NCBI RefSeq assembly: GCF_021404465.1
Contig: NZ_JABFTT010000010.1
Span: 124,001-188,000 of the forward strand
Direction of reading: 5' to 3'
From: Billgrantia zhangzhouensis
GTDB taxonomy: Bacteria > Pseudomonadota > Gammaproteobacteria > Pseudomonadales > Halomonadaceae
DNA length: 64,000 nucleotides
The notes under the pieces: model-generated
Databases searched by the model: none
Seen by the model: the letters and a program-made list of their open reading frames with translations, nothing else
Told to the model about the DNA's origin: nothing
Made by a program: the position numbers and the translations under genes
Part shown: positions 1-9,505 of the stretch, in pieces
Position numbering within the stretch: position 1 is the first letter of the stretch
Layout: the number at the start of each line of letters is the position of its first letter

Positions 1-1267
1 GGTCACCGTTGACCGGTGCCAGAGGCGCCTGGATGCCCATCGATTCCGCCAGCTCGCGATGTGCCTGTTGATGACGATGCTCGCCATGGACCGGCAGCAG
101 GTGGCGTGGCTTGATCCAGCCATAGAAGGTGTGTAGCTCGTCCTGGGCGGGATGCCCCGAGGCATGCAGCTCGGGGTGGTTGAATTCGTCCCATACCGCC
201 ACGTCCAGGCGGGCCAGGGCGTGCTTCAGACGCTCGATCTGGCGTTCGTTGCCGGGGATCGCCTTGGCCGAGAAGATCACGGTGTCACTGGGCATCATCT
301 CGAAACTGTGATGACGGCCATTGGCCAGGCGGCTGAGGGCGGCACGCGGCTCTCCCTGGCTGCCGGTGGCGATGACCAGGACCTCATTGGGCGGCAGGTA
401 GCCCAGATCCTCGACCGGCACCAGCGGCGGCATGTCATCCAGGTAGCCGAGACCCCGGGCCACCGCCACCATGCGTTCCATGGCCCGCCCCATCAGGCTG
501 ACGCGGCGGCCGCATCGCTCGGCCGCCTGAGCCACGGCCAGCACCCTGGCCAGGTTACTGGCAAAGCAGCTCACCACGACGCGGCCCGAACACTGGCTGA
601 GGCGATGCTCCAGTGCTCTGGCCACTTCACCTTCGCTGCGCGAGTGGCCGGGCATGGGCGCGTTGGTGGAGTCACCCACCACCAGGTCGATCGGGGCCAG
701 GGCGCGGAACAGCGAGCCCTTCACCGGCGGACCGATCAGCGGCTCAGGATCCAGTTTCCAGTCGCCGGTATGCAGTACGCGGTAGTCGCCGGCGGCGATC
801 AGCAGGGCGCAGCTCTCCGGTATCGAATGAGTCAGTGGCAGGTAGCGCAGGGTGAAGGGGCCGTTCTCCAGCGCCTCGCCCGGCTCGATCACCTGGATGG
901 CATCGACGGCCAGGCCGCGCTCGATGAACTTTGCCCGCAGCAGGCCGGCCGCCAGGGGCGTGGCGTACACCGGACATTGCCATCGGGGCCATAGCCAGGC
1001 GGCAGCGCCGATGTGGTCCTCGTGACCATGGGTGATGATGAGTGCCCCAGGACGGATACCGAGCGCTTCGGGAGTTTCCAGGCTGGGCACTTGAAGCGGT
1101 GTGTCCGGCAGGTCCTGGCGAATCATCATGCCGCAATCGACGGCGATCCATGCGTTCTCAAGCCCATAGAGTCCCAGGTTCATGCCGATTTCTCCGCACC
1201 CCCCCAAGGGCAGGAAGTACAGCGGGGAGCGGCGGCGGGGACGGATAGTGGCGTGAGTCGAATGCAT
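1..1267 (-). CDS. RNase J-like metallo-beta-lactamase/beta-CASP ribonuclease, C-terminus cut by window edge
   Basis: The 422 visible residues begin with the GGCGEIGMN signature of the RNase J group at residues 22-30 and carry the metal-binding HxHxDH motif (HGHEDH, residues 80-85). Further along are HTGDWKLD, GDSTN and, near the cut end, PVHGE, all expected of the beta-lactamase plus beta-CASP nuclease core. I chose the ATG at 1267 because the signature lies upstream of the next Met (1183). Known members are exo/endoribonucleases in RNA decay and maturation. The gene is divergent from purU. RNase J is less typical of gammaproteobacteria than RNase E, so an accessory processing role is possible. 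The family is clear; the exact substrate is not. Confidence 0.85.
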   Translation of the reverse strand, partial: MHSTHATIRPRRRSPLYFLPLGGCGEIGMNLGLYGLENAWIAVDCGMMIRQDLPDTPLQVPSLETPEALGIRPGALIITHGHEDHIGAAAWLWPRWQCPVYATPLAAGLLRAKFIERGLAVDAIQVIEPGEALENGPFTLRYLPLTHSIPESCALLIAAGDYRVLHTGDWKLDPEPLIGPPVKGSLFRALAPIDLVVGDSTNAPMPGHSRSEGEVARALEHRLSQCSGRVVVSCFASNLARVLAVAQAAERCGRRVSLMGRAMERMVAVARGLGYLDDMPPLVPVEDLGYLPPNEVLVIATGSQGEPRAALSRLANGRHHSFEMMPSDTVIFSAKAIPGNERQIERLKHALARLDVAVWDEFNHPELHASGHPAQDELHTFYGWIKPRHLLPVHGEHRHQQAHRELAESMGIQAPLAPVNGD

Positions 1268-1431
1268 CGGCAAATCTGGACCAGACAATGGAAACTTCAC
1301 TATACGGGAACGTCGCAATTCTCCACAAATGCGATGTCGGCAGTGCTTCCTCCGAGTGAGACGTGTTCCGGGTATGCCGAGTTCGCTACAATGCGCGCTT
1401 CCTGCATCCCGTTCAGTACCAGGTTGGGCTC

Positions 1432-2286
1432 ATGTCTCACTACTATCGACTCGTCGTTTCCTGTCCCGATCGCCGCGGTATCGTGGCCCGCGTGTCCGGC
1501 TTCATTGCTGGCCATGGCGGTTCCATCACCGAGGCCAGCCAACATTCCGACCTGGAGGCGGGGCGCTTCTTCATGCGCTACGAGATCCTGGCCGACTCCA
1601 TCGGCATGACGGCCGCCGAGCTGGAAGAAGCCTTCGAGCCCGTAGCGCGGGAATTCGACATGGACTGGGCGCTGCGCGATACGCGCCGCCGGCCGCGGGT
1701 GGTGGTCATGGTTTCGCGTGAATCCCATTGCCTGGTCGACTTGCTGTACCGCTGGACGGCCGGTGAGCTGGAAGGCGATATCGTCGGTGTGATCTCGAAC
1801 CATGACGACATGCGCAGCATGGTCGAGTGGCATGGCCTGCCGTACTACCACGTGGCGGTTCCCGCCGAGGACAAGAGTGTCGCCTTTGGTGAGGTGGAGC
1901 GCCTGGTCGAGGAAATGGAGGCCGATACCGTGGTGCTGGCCCGCTACATGCAGATCCTGCCGCCGCGGCTGTGTGAGCGCTATGCCGGGCGGGTCATCAA
2001 TATCCACCACAGCTTCCTGCCGTCGTTTGCCGGGGCGCGGCCCTATCACCAGGCGTATTCGCGGGGTGTCAAGCTGATCGGCGCTACCTGTCACTACGTG
2101 ACCGAGGAACTGGATGCCGGTCCGATCATCGAACAGGACATACACCGCGTGAGCCACTGCCATACCCCGCAGGATCTGGTGCGCTTCGGCCGTGACGTGG
2201 AGAAGGCGGTGCTGGCACGCGGCTTGCGCTGGCATCTCGAGGACCGGGTGTTGATTCACGGCAATAAGACCGTCGTTTTCGCCTGA
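1432..2286 (+). CDS. purU: Formyltetrahydrofolate deformylase
   Basis: 284 residues. It hydrolyses 10-formyl-THF to formate and THF, balancing the one-carbon pool and feeding formate to PurT-type purine synthesis. Residues 1-80 form an ACT domain (CPDRRGIVARVSGF) and about 88-275 a formyltransferase fold. The catalytic triad of the family is visible as N190 and H192 in INIHHSFLPSF, and D228 in ELDAGP. The ATG at 1432 gives the normal family length; an AGG eight bases or so upstream serves as ribosome site, and the in-frame upstream codons look non-coding. A possible -10 (TACAAT, 1387-1392) lies in front. It is followed after 22 bases by a membrane protein on the same strand. Confidence 0.95.
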   Translation: MSHYYRLVVSCPDRRGIVARVSGFIAGHGGSITEASQHSDLEAGRFFMRYEILADSIGMTAAELEEAFEPVAREFDMDWALRDTRRRPRVVVMVSRESHCLVDLLYRWTAGELEGDIVGVISNHDDMRSMVEWHGLPYYHVAVPAEDKSVAFGEVERLVEEMEADTVVLARYMQILPPRLCERYAGRVINIHHSFLPSFAGARPYHQAYSRGVKLIGATCHYVTEELDAGPIIEQDIHRVSHCHTPQDLVRFGRDVEKAVLARGLRWHLEDRVLIHGNKTVVFA

Positions 2287-2308
2287 GCCCGGTTCGCAGG
2301 AGCGTGGC

Positions 2309-2980
2309 ATGACCTTTTCCCAGCCGATCCTCGCGTCGTGGTTGCTGATCGCCTGCGGCGTAATCTCCCTGCTCGTGCTGCTTCTGGCGCTGGCACAGCG
2401 CCCCTGGCGGGAGCTGCTGGCCGACCGCGGCCTGCAGCACCGCTGGCTGGCCGCCAGCGTTGCGGTCGTGTTGTTGTGGCAACTACGGGCGCAGTCGGTG
2501 GATTGGCTGACGCTCCACCTGATGCTCACGGCCCTGCTGACGCTGCTCTTCAAGGCCCCGTTGGCGCTTGTGACCAACCTGCTGGCCAATCTCTCATTGG
2601 TGGTGCTGGGCAAGGCGGGCTGGCCCCTGTTGGGGGTCAACATGCTGATCACCGGGGTGATACCGGTGGCGATCGTGGTCTCGGTGTGGCGCATCGTCGA
2701 CCGCTACTTACCGGACAACCTGATGCTATTCCTGTTCGTGTGCGGTTTCTTCGGCGCTGCCCTGGCTGCGCTGGGTACGGGGCTGGCAGGGCTCGGGCTG
2801 GTCATGCTCGCCGCCAGTGACCCCGGGGCGGTCTACCTGGCACAGGAATATGCGCTCTTCCTGCCGCTGTTGATGCCCTCGGAGGCCTTTCTCACCGGCA
2901 TGCTGCTCAGCGTGCTGATGGTCTATCACCCCGACTGGGTCGCGACCTTCAACGACCACCGCTATATCGATACCAAGTGA
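2309..2980 (+). CDS. CbiM-like integral membrane protein (COG3235-type, energy-coupling-factor permease relative)
   Basis: 223 residues with about six hydrophobic segments from residue 10 to 205. The body resembles the COG3235 proteins, distant relatives of the CbiM/NikM metal-uptake component (for example KAPLALVTNLLANLSLV and NMLITGVIP). The N-terminal His motif characteristic of CbiM is absent, and no CbiN, CbiQ or CbiO partner is nearby, so metal transport is only a guess. It sits 22 bases after purU and may be co-transcribed with it. It ends four bases from the convergent stop of dinB, leaving no room for a terminator between them. Confidence 0.7.
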   Translation: MTFSQPILASWLLIACGVISLLVLLLALAQRPWRELLADRGLQHRWLAASVAVVLLWQLRAQSVDWLTLHLMLTALLTLLFKAPLALVTNLLANLSLVVLGKAGWPLLGVNMLITGVIPVAIVVSVWRIVDRYLPDNLMLFLFVCGFFGAALAALGTGLAGLGLVMLAASDPGAVYLAQEYALFLPLLMPSEAFLTGMLLSVLMVYHPDWVATFNDHRYIDTK

Positions 2981-2984
2981 GTCT

Positions 2985-4034
2985 TCAAAAAGGCAGGCGG
3001 AGCTGACGCCGTGCATCGTCCGTCACCAGCCGTACTCCCACGCCGAGCAGCCGTACCGGGCGTGTGCGACGTGCCCAGGCTTGCTCCAACAGGGCAGTGA
3101 AATTCTCCAGGGTAGGGGAGCCGCCTCGCGAGTCGAGGGTGGTCAGGGAAAAGTCGTCGAAGCGTACCTTGACGAAGGTGCCGGCGATGGGCGGATGCCC
3201 GTGCCGTGCCAGCCTGGCGTCGAGGCGTTCGCACAACGGCGCCAGCTCGGCGTAGCAGAGCGAGAGTTCGGGCAGGTCGCTGGCGAAGGTGGTTTCCGCG
3301 CTCACCGACTTTCGCTCGCGCTCGGTGCGCACCGGTCTATCGTCGATTCCCCTGGCAAGCTCGAACAGGCGTCGGCCGAACTTGCCGAACTCCTGCAGCA
3401 ATCGGTCAAGCGGTATCCGCTGCAGATCGTTGCAGGTGTCGATATCGAGGGCCTGCAATCGCTTGGCCGTGGCCGGGCCAACGCCGTGCAGCTTGGTGAC
3501 CGGGAGTTGGCGCACGAAGCCATTTACCTGGGAGGGAGAGATGACGGTAAGGCCGTCGGGCTTCTCCCAGTCGCTGGCGATCTTGGCCAGGAACTTCGAC
3601 GGAGCGGCGCCTACCGACACCGTGATGCCGACGCGCTTCAGGCACTCCTCCTTCAGCCAGCGTGCCATCCAGGTGGCGCTGCCCGAGAAGCGCGTCACGT
3701 CGGTGACGTCGAGAAAGGCCTCGTCCAGCGACAGCGGCTCCACCAGCGGGGTGAGTTCGTGGAAGATCGCCGATATCTGGCGTGACGCTTCGCGGTAACG
3801 GTCGAAATCCCCGCGCAACAGGGTCAGGTGGGGGCACAGCCGCAGTGCCCGCGCCGTCGGCATGGCGGAATGAATGCCGTAGGCACGGGCAGGGTAGTTG
3901 CAGGTCGCGATGACGCCCCGGCCCTCCGCACTGCCACCGATCGCCAGCGGCACCTCGCGCAGCGCAGGGTTGTCACGCATCTCCACCGCGGCGTAGAAAC
4001 AGTCGCAGTCGGCATGCAGAATCTTGCGGCTCAT
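2985..4034 (-). CDS. dinB: DNA polymerase IV (Y-family translesion polymerase)
   Basis: 349 residues, the usual DinB length. The palm contains the metal-binding D9 in HADCDCFYA and D104/E105 in SLDEAFLDV; Y14 stands at the steric-gate position. The little-finger domain follows after about residue 240, and the protein ends in QLRLPF, a beta-clamp-binding tail. It copies damaged or misaligned templates at low fidelity. It lies 40 bases downstream of lexA on the same strand with no terminator visible, so it is probably transcribed from the lexA promoter as an SOS operon. No strong Shine-Dalgarno sequence precedes the ATG, so translation may be modest. Confidence 0.96.
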   Translation of the reverse strand: MSRKILHADCDCFYAAVEMRDNPALREVPLAIGGSAEGRGVIATCNYPARAYGIHSAMPTARALRLCPHLTLLRGDFDRYREASRQISAIFHELTPLVEPLSLDEAFLDVTDVTRFSGSATWMARWLKEECLKRVGITVSVGAAPSKFLAKIASDWEKPDGLTVISPSQVNGFVRQLPVTKLHGVGPATAKRLQALDIDTCNDLQRIPLDRLLQEFGKFGRRLFELARGIDDRPVRTERERKSVSAETTFASDLPELSLCYAELAPLCERLDARLARHGHPPIAGTFVKVRFDDFSLTTLDSRGGSPTLENFTALLEQAWARRTRPVRLLGVGVRLVTDDARRQLRLPF

Positions 4035-4074
4035 GGTGAATTATTAGCCTGGCGGGGCCAAGCGCAGCCAGCTC

Positions 4075-4722
4075 TTACCCTAGAGCTTGGCCGTTGCCGC
4101 CGCGTATTACCCCTACGCCTATGCCCTCGATCTCGAGTTCCTGATGGCGCAGATCCACCTCGATCGGGGCGAAATCGGCGTTCTCGGCTTCCAGCACGAC
4201 ACGATGCCCCTGGCGATGGAAGCGCTTGACCGTGACCTCATCCTCCAGGCGCGCGACCACGATCTGGCCGTCGCGCACGCGCTCGGTGCGATGCACGGCA
4301 AGCAGGTCGCCTTCGAGAATGCCGATATCCTTCATCGACAGGCCGCGAACCTTGAGCAGGTAGTCGGCACGGGGCGTGAAGTAGTCCGGCGGCAGGGGGC
4401 AATAGCGATCAATATGCTCGGCGGCCAGGATCGGGCTGCCGGCAGCTACTTCACCGATGATCGGCAGTCCTTCGCCGCTCGGTTCGTTGCTGGCGGTATC
4501 GGCTTCCTGGGCCGGCAGGCGTATGCCGCGCGAGGTACCGCGGATCACCCGGATCACGCCCTTGCGTTCCAGCGCGCGCAGGTGCTCCTCGGCGGCATTG
4601 GGCGAGCGGAAGCCCAGGGCCCGGGCGATTTCGGCGCGGGTGGGAGGGTAGCCGAACTCGTTCATGGTCTTGACGATGAAGTCATAGACGTTCTGCTGGC
4701 GCGAAGTGAGGGGGCGTGTCAT
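4075..4722 (-). CDS. lexA: LexA SOS repressor
   Basis: 215 residues. The N-terminal winged helix (about 1-70, [11 protein letters not shown]...) binds SOS boxes. The S24 self-cleavage domain follows, with the scissile A94-G95 bond in EVAAGSP, nucleophile S129 in [10 protein letters not shown] and K166 in DEVTVKRF. RecA filaments trigger cleavage after DNA damage. The ATG at 4722 is the family start; a longer in-frame extension up to 4860 runs across the promoter and SOS boxes and is rejected. dinB follows in the same transcript and psrA is divergent, an arrangement that resembles the psrA-lexA neighbourhood of pseudomonads. Confidence 0.97.
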   Translation of the reverse strand: MTRPLTSRQQNVYDFIVKTMNEFGYPPTRAEIARALGFRSPNAAEEHLRALERKGVIRVIRGTSRGIRLPAQEADTASNEPSGEGLPIIGEVAAGSPILAAEHIDRYCPLPPDYFTPRADYLLKVRGLSMKDIGILEGDLLAVHRTERVRDGQIVVARLEDEVTVKRFHRQGHRVVLEAENADFAPIEVDLRHQELEIEGIGVGVIRGGNGQALG

Positions 4723-4750
4723 GGCGAACTCCGGTAGCGTGACTGCCGTA

Positions 4751-4787
4751 TTGGTCAAGTATACAGCATGGAAGCCTATACAGTAAA
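4751..4787 (-). promoter_or_regulatory. lexA promoter with two tandem imperfect LexA boxes
   Basis: Read on the minus strand, TTTACT (4787-4782) and TATACT (4763-4758), 18 bases apart, form a good sigma-70 promoter. Two 16-base sites start with a perfect CTGTATA half and have a degenerate second half: CTGTATAGGCTTCCAT (4783-4768) and CTGTATACTTGACCAA (4766-4751). They are one base apart; one fills the spacer and the other covers the -10. Tandem boxes at lexA are known from E. coli and fit autorepression. Confidence 0.7.
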
Positions 4788-4821
4788 AGCCCTCGTTTCC
4801 GCTCGTGATCTGCCTGCCAGG

Positions 4822-4834
4822 GCGTTTAAAACGC
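4822..4834. repeat. Short perfect inverted repeat in the lexA-psrA gap
   Basis: GCGTTT and AAACGC arms separated by one A. It lies between the lexA promoter and the putative psrA promoter. It does not match the LexA or PsrA patterns, and its owner is unknown. Confidence 0.4.
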
Positions 4835-4851
4835 TTTGGATTGCCTATACG

Positions 4852-4880
4852 TTGAGGCATAAGGCGTAATGTCGTAGACT
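4852..4880 (+). promoter_or_regulatory. Putative psrA promoter
   Basis: TTGAGG (4852-4857), a 17-base spacer and TAGACT (4875-4880), about 40 bases before the psrA ATG. It is a consensus-style match only. The PsrA-like site at 4893-4906 would lie just after the transcription start. Confidence 0.4.
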
Positions 4881-4892
4881 TTTGTAATGTTT

Positions 4893-4906
4893 AAAACAGT
4901 CGTTTC
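4893..4906. promoter_or_regulatory. Putative PsrA operator
   Basis: AAAACAGTCGTTTC fits the published PsrA pattern (G/C)AAAC-N2-4-GTTT(G/C), apart from its first base. It lies 15 bases before the psrA start codon and downstream of the likely -10, a position suited to autorepression released by long-chain fatty acyl signals. Confidence 0.5.
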
Positions 4907-4921
4907 CAGTGGGAACTGATC

Positions 4922-5590
4922 ATGGCCCAGACCGATACCGTCACGCGCATCCTCGACACTGCCGAAGTCCTGTTCGCCGAGCGCGGCTTCGCCGAGACCT
5001 CGCTGCGCACCATCACCAGCAAGGCTCGCGTCAACCTTGCTGCGGTCAACTATCACTTCGGCTCCAAGAAGGCGCTGATCCAGGCGGTTTTCTCGCGCTA
5101 CCTGGACCCCTTCACGGTGCGTTTCCACCATGCCCTCGACGAGCTCGAGGCGCAGCATGCCGGACGTGTCATCCCGCTGGAGGTACTGCTGGAAACCATG
5201 GCTCGTACCGTGCTCGAGGTACCGGCCGAAAAGCACAGCCTCAAGGTTTTCATGAAACTGCTGGGACTCGCCTACAGCCAGGCCCAAGGACACCTGAGAC
5301 GACATATCCAGGAGGAGTATGGCAGCGTCTTCACTCGCTTCACCGACCTGGTGCGCCGTGCCACGCCGGAGCTGCCCGATGCCGAGCGTTTCTGGCGCCT
5401 GCACTTCGTCCTGGGTACGGTGATCTTTACTCTCTCCGGCCTCGACGCGCTACGTGACATCGCCGAGAAGGACTACCATGAGCATGTGTCGGTGCGCGAC
5501 CTGGTCCGCCGCCTGCGCCCCGTAGTGGTAGCAGCGATGAATGCGCCCTTGCCGCCGCCACCGGCCGCGCAGCCGGCCAAGGCGAGCTGA
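4922..5590 (+). CDS. psrA: TetR-family fatty-acid-responsive regulator PsrA
   Basis: 222 residues. The N-terminal TetR helix-turn-helix (about 5-60: ILDTAEVLFAERGFAETSLR, then VNLAAVNYHFGSKKALIQAV) is nearly the PsrA signature I remember from Pseudomonas. The rest is a helical ligand domain ending in a Pro/Ala-rich tail. PsrA represses fatty-acid oxidation genes and, in Pseudomonas, influences rpoS. The position next to lexA supports the assignment. A PsrA-type operator precedes it. Its TGA overlaps the ATG of the next gene by one base, implying translational coupling to the YkuD enzyme. Confidence 0.85.
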   Translation: MAQTDTVTRILDTAEVLFAERGFAETSLRTITSKARVNLAAVNYHFGSKKALIQAVFSRYLDPFTVRFHHALDELEAQHAGRVIPLEVLLETMARTVLEVPAEKHSLKVFMKLLGLAYSQAQGHLRRHIQEEYGSVFTRFTDLVRRATPELPDAERFWRLHFVLGTVIFTLSGLDALRDIAEKDYHEHVSVRDLVRRLRPVVVAAMNAPLPPPPAAQPAKAS

Positions 5591-6108
5591 TGCGTACTCC
5601 CCGGCTCGAAGCGCTGCCGCCGCGAGACGAGACCTGGCTCGAGATCGACATCGCCCGCCAGTGTCTCGTCCACTGGCAGGGCGAGCATGCCGTGGTGGAA
5701 TGGTCGGTTTCAACCGCGCTGGCGGGAGTGGGGCAGCGTGAAGGTAGTGGCTGCACGCCGCTCGGTTGGCATTACGTAAGGGCTGCCATCGGCCATGGGC
5801 AACCGCTGGGTACCGTTTTCCGGGGCCGGCGTCCCACCGGTGAGGTCTACAGCGCGGCACTGGCCGCGGCCCACCCCGGGCGCGACTGGATATTGACCCG
5901 CATCTTGTGGCTGTGCGGGCTTGAGCGCAGGTTCAATCGTGGTGGCGACGTCGACTCGCAGAGACGCTATATCTATCTACACGGTACGCCTCCCGACCAG
6001 CCGATGGGCGAGCCTCGTTCGCATGGTTGTATTCGTCTGCGCGACGAAGCGCTGCTGGAGGTCTGTGCCGTGGCGCCCCCGGGCACGCCTGTCTGGCTGC
6101 ATGACTGA
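5590..6108 (+). CDS. Cytosolic YkuD-family enzyme, possible L,D-carboxypeptidase (ElsL/LdcV-like)
   Basis: 172 residues, essentially one YkuD catalytic domain. The conserved H131 (YLHGT) and the SHGCIRL motif with nucleophile C147 and H145 are intact. There is no signal peptide or membrane segment at the N-terminus (MRTPRLEALPPRDETW), so it should stay in the cytosol, unlike periplasmic L,D-transpeptidases. Small signal-less YkuD enzymes (ElsL in Acinetobacter, LdcV in Vibrio) remove D-Ala from recycled muropeptides. The cytosolic recycling enzyme NagZ encoded next supports that role here. Start codon overlaps the psrA stop. Confidence 0.7.
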   Translation: MRTPRLEALPPRDETWLEIDIARQCLVHWQGEHAVVEWSVSTALAGVGQREGSGCTPLGWHYVRAAIGHGQPLGTVFRGRRPTGEVYSAALAAAHPGRDWILTRILWLCGLERRFNRGGDVDSQRRYIYLHGTPPDQPMGEPRSHGCIRLRDEALLEVCAVAPPGTPVWLHD

Positions 6109-6224
6109 CACGCCATGCCGTGCGTCGTCAGGCAGCGGACGCGATGCAGGTATGTCTGGATGGCTGTCGTCATACCCGGCTTTGGTCTAGAATCAGCTCC
6201 CTTTCCGCCCCAAGGACCCCGATC

Positions 6225-7238
6225 ATGACCCAGACCCTCGGCCCGGTGATGCTCGACCTGGAAGGCACCGAACTGCGCAGTGAGGAGCGTGATTTGCTCA
6301 AGCGCCCCGAAGTGGGGGGTGTCATCCTGTTTTCTCGCAATGTCGAGCATGCGCAGCAGGTGCGGGAGCTGTGCCATGCCATGCGTCGCATTCGTCCCGA
6401 ACTGCTGCTGGCTATCGACCAGGAGGGCGGGCGTGTCCAACGGCTCCGTGAGGGCGTGACCCGACTCCCTGCCATGGGGCGAATTGGCCGGGATTATGCC
6501 GTGGCCCCGGAGGTGACCCTGAGGTTGTGTCTCGATGCCGGCTGGCTGCTGGGCATGGAGATGGCGGCTTGTGGGCTGGACCTCAGTTTTGCCCCGGTGC
6601 TCGATGTCGATGTTGGCCTTTCCAGCGTGATCGGCGATCGCAGCTTCTCCTCCGACCCCCAGGCCGTGGCAGCCATGGCCGGCGCCTTCATCAGCGGCCT
6701 GCACGAAGCCGGCATGGCGGCGGTGGGCAAGCACTATCCCGGACACGGCGGGGTGGCGGCGGATTCTCACCTGGAGCTGCCGATAGACGAGCGCCCCTTG
6801 GAGGAGCTGCGGCAGCGCGACCTGGTGCCATTTGCCGAACTCGCCAGCCGGCTCGACGGTGTGATGCCGGCTCACGTGATCTATTCCGCCTTCGACTCGC
6901 GCCCGGCGGGTTTCTCGGCAAGCTGGCTGGGCCTGCTGCGCGAATCGCTGGGCTTCAAGGGGACTATCTTCTCCGACGATCTCGGCATGGCCGGTGCCGG
7001 CTTTGCCGGCGCGCCGGGCGAGCGGGCCCTGGCCGCGCTCAATGCCGGTTGCGACATGGTGCTGGTGTGCAATGACCGTGCGGCGGCGTTGGAGGTGCTG
7101 GAAACCTGTCAGGGCCGCAGCACACGGCTGACGAACCGCCTGCGCTATGGCCGTGCGCGCCCCGATCTGACCGCCCTCGAGGCACTGGGGCGCTGGCGTC
7201 GGGTGCATGCGCGCCTGGAAGCCATGGCCACGCTCTGA
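6225..7238 (+). CDS. nagZ: Beta-N-acetylhexosaminidase NagZ (muropeptide recycling)
   Basis: 337 residues, a single-domain glycoside hydrolase family 3 TIM barrel. It removes GlcNAc from anhydro-muropeptides in the cytosol. The diagnostic KHYPGHG loop (169-175, general acid H174) and DDLGM with nucleophile D251 are present, as is IDQEGGRVQRL near the N-terminus. The ATG at 6225 matches the family N-terminus (GPVMLDLEGTEL); the longer frame from 6120 is rejected. NagZ products can activate AmpR-type control of beta-lactamases in other species. The gene lies in a plus-strand run with the YkuD enzyme and hpt. Confidence 0.95.
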   Translation: MTQTLGPVMLDLEGTELRSEERDLLKRPEVGGVILFSRNVEHAQQVRELCHAMRRIRPELLLAIDQEGGRVQRLREGVTRLPAMGRIGRDYAVAPEVTLRLCLDAGWLLGMEMAACGLDLSFAPVLDVDVGLSSVIGDRSFSSDPQAVAAMAGAFISGLHEAGMAAVGKHYPGHGGVAADSHLELPIDERPLEELRQRDLVPFAELASRLDGVMPAHVIYSAFDSRPAGFSASWLGLLRESLGFKGTIFSDDLGMAGAGFAGAPGERALAALNAGCDMVLVCNDRAAALEVLETCQGRSTRLTNRLRYGRARPDLTALEALGRWRRVHARLEAMATL

Positions 7239-7283
7239 TCGACCCATTTTTCCTTAACGTACCCTCATCGATACGAGTGTTTC

Positions 7284-7862
7284 ATGCCCAAACTCGAACC
7301 CGACTTCCATGATTCCCTGGCCACCATGCGCGATGTCATGGAGAACGCCGACTGCCTGATCAGCCACGAAGAGGTCGAACGCGCCCTGGATCGCATGGCC
7401 GAGCAGATCACCGCCGATCTGGGCGACAAGCTGCCGGTTTTCTACTGCGTGATGAACGGCGGCCTGATCACCACGGGACACTTGCTGACCCGGCTGGGAT
7501 TCCCGCTGGAAGTCGACTACATCCATGCCACCCGCTATCGCGGCGGTCTGCGCGGCGGTGAGCTGTTCTGGCGTGTGTCGCCGGAGATCCCCATGGCCGA
7601 TCGTCATGTGGTCATCGTCGACGACATCCTTGATGAAGGCGCGACGCTTGCCGCCATTCTCGACTACTGCCGCGAAGCCGGTGCGGCGAGCATTTCCACC
7701 GCCGTACTGGTGGACAAGCGCCATGATCGCAAGGCGGTGCCGGGGCTCAAGGCCGACTACTGCAGTCTCGAAGTGGTCGACCGCTACGTGTTCGGCTTCG
7801 GCATGGACTATAAGGGGTATTGGCGCAATGCGCCGGGGATATTCGCGCCCAAGGGACTCTAG
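7284..7862 (+). CDS. hpt: Hypoxanthine-guanine phosphoribosyltransferase
   Basis: 192 residues. It salvages hypoxanthine and guanine with PRPP to give IMP and GMP. The PRPP-binding motif [13 protein letters not shown] lies at 109-121, with an upstream flexible loop (HATRYRGG, about 81-88). Length and the nagZ-hpt order resemble pseudomonads. It starts 45 bases after nagZ. Purine preference between hypoxanthine, guanine and xanthine cannot be told from sequence by eye. Confidence 0.88.
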   Translation: MPKLEPDFHDSLATMRDVMENADCLISHEEVERALDRMAEQITADLGDKLPVFYCVMNGGLITTGHLLTRLGFPLEVDYIHATRYRGGLRGGELFWRVSPEIPMADRHVVIVDDILDEGATLAAILDYCREAGAASISTAVLVDKRHDRKAVPGLKADYCSLEVVDRYVFGFGMDYKGYWRNAPGIFAPKGL

Positions 7863-7889
7863 GGAAACACTTATATGGACTCCCCCTTT

Positions 7890-7907
7890 GCAAGCGCAGG
7901 CGCTTGC
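7890..7907. repeat. Hairpin after hpt, possible weak terminator
   Basis: GCAAGCG and CGCTTGC arms with a CAGG loop, about 28 bases after the hpt stop. No U-tract follows on the plus strand, so Rho-independent termination is doubtful. Confidence 0.4.
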
Positions 7908-7954
7908 GTTGATTCGTAGCCCGTGGCTTCTCGCCCCAGGAAGAAGCCGAAATG

Positions 7955-7986
7955 AAAAAGCCGAACCAGGAAACCTGGTTCGGCTT
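7955..7986 (-). terminator. Intrinsic terminator of the bauA-mmsA operon
   Basis: A 13-base perfect stem, AAGCCGAACCAGG with CCTGGTTCGGCTT, around a three-base loop. On the minus strand it is followed by a T-run (TTTTT, 7959-7955). It lies 18 bases after the mmsA stop and could also act for hpt. Confidence 0.85.
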
Positions 7987-8003
7987 CATGCCACCGCCTG
8001 CCG

Positions 8004-9494
<1,491 letters not shown>

Positions 9495-9505
9495 TGCGTT
9501 ACCTC

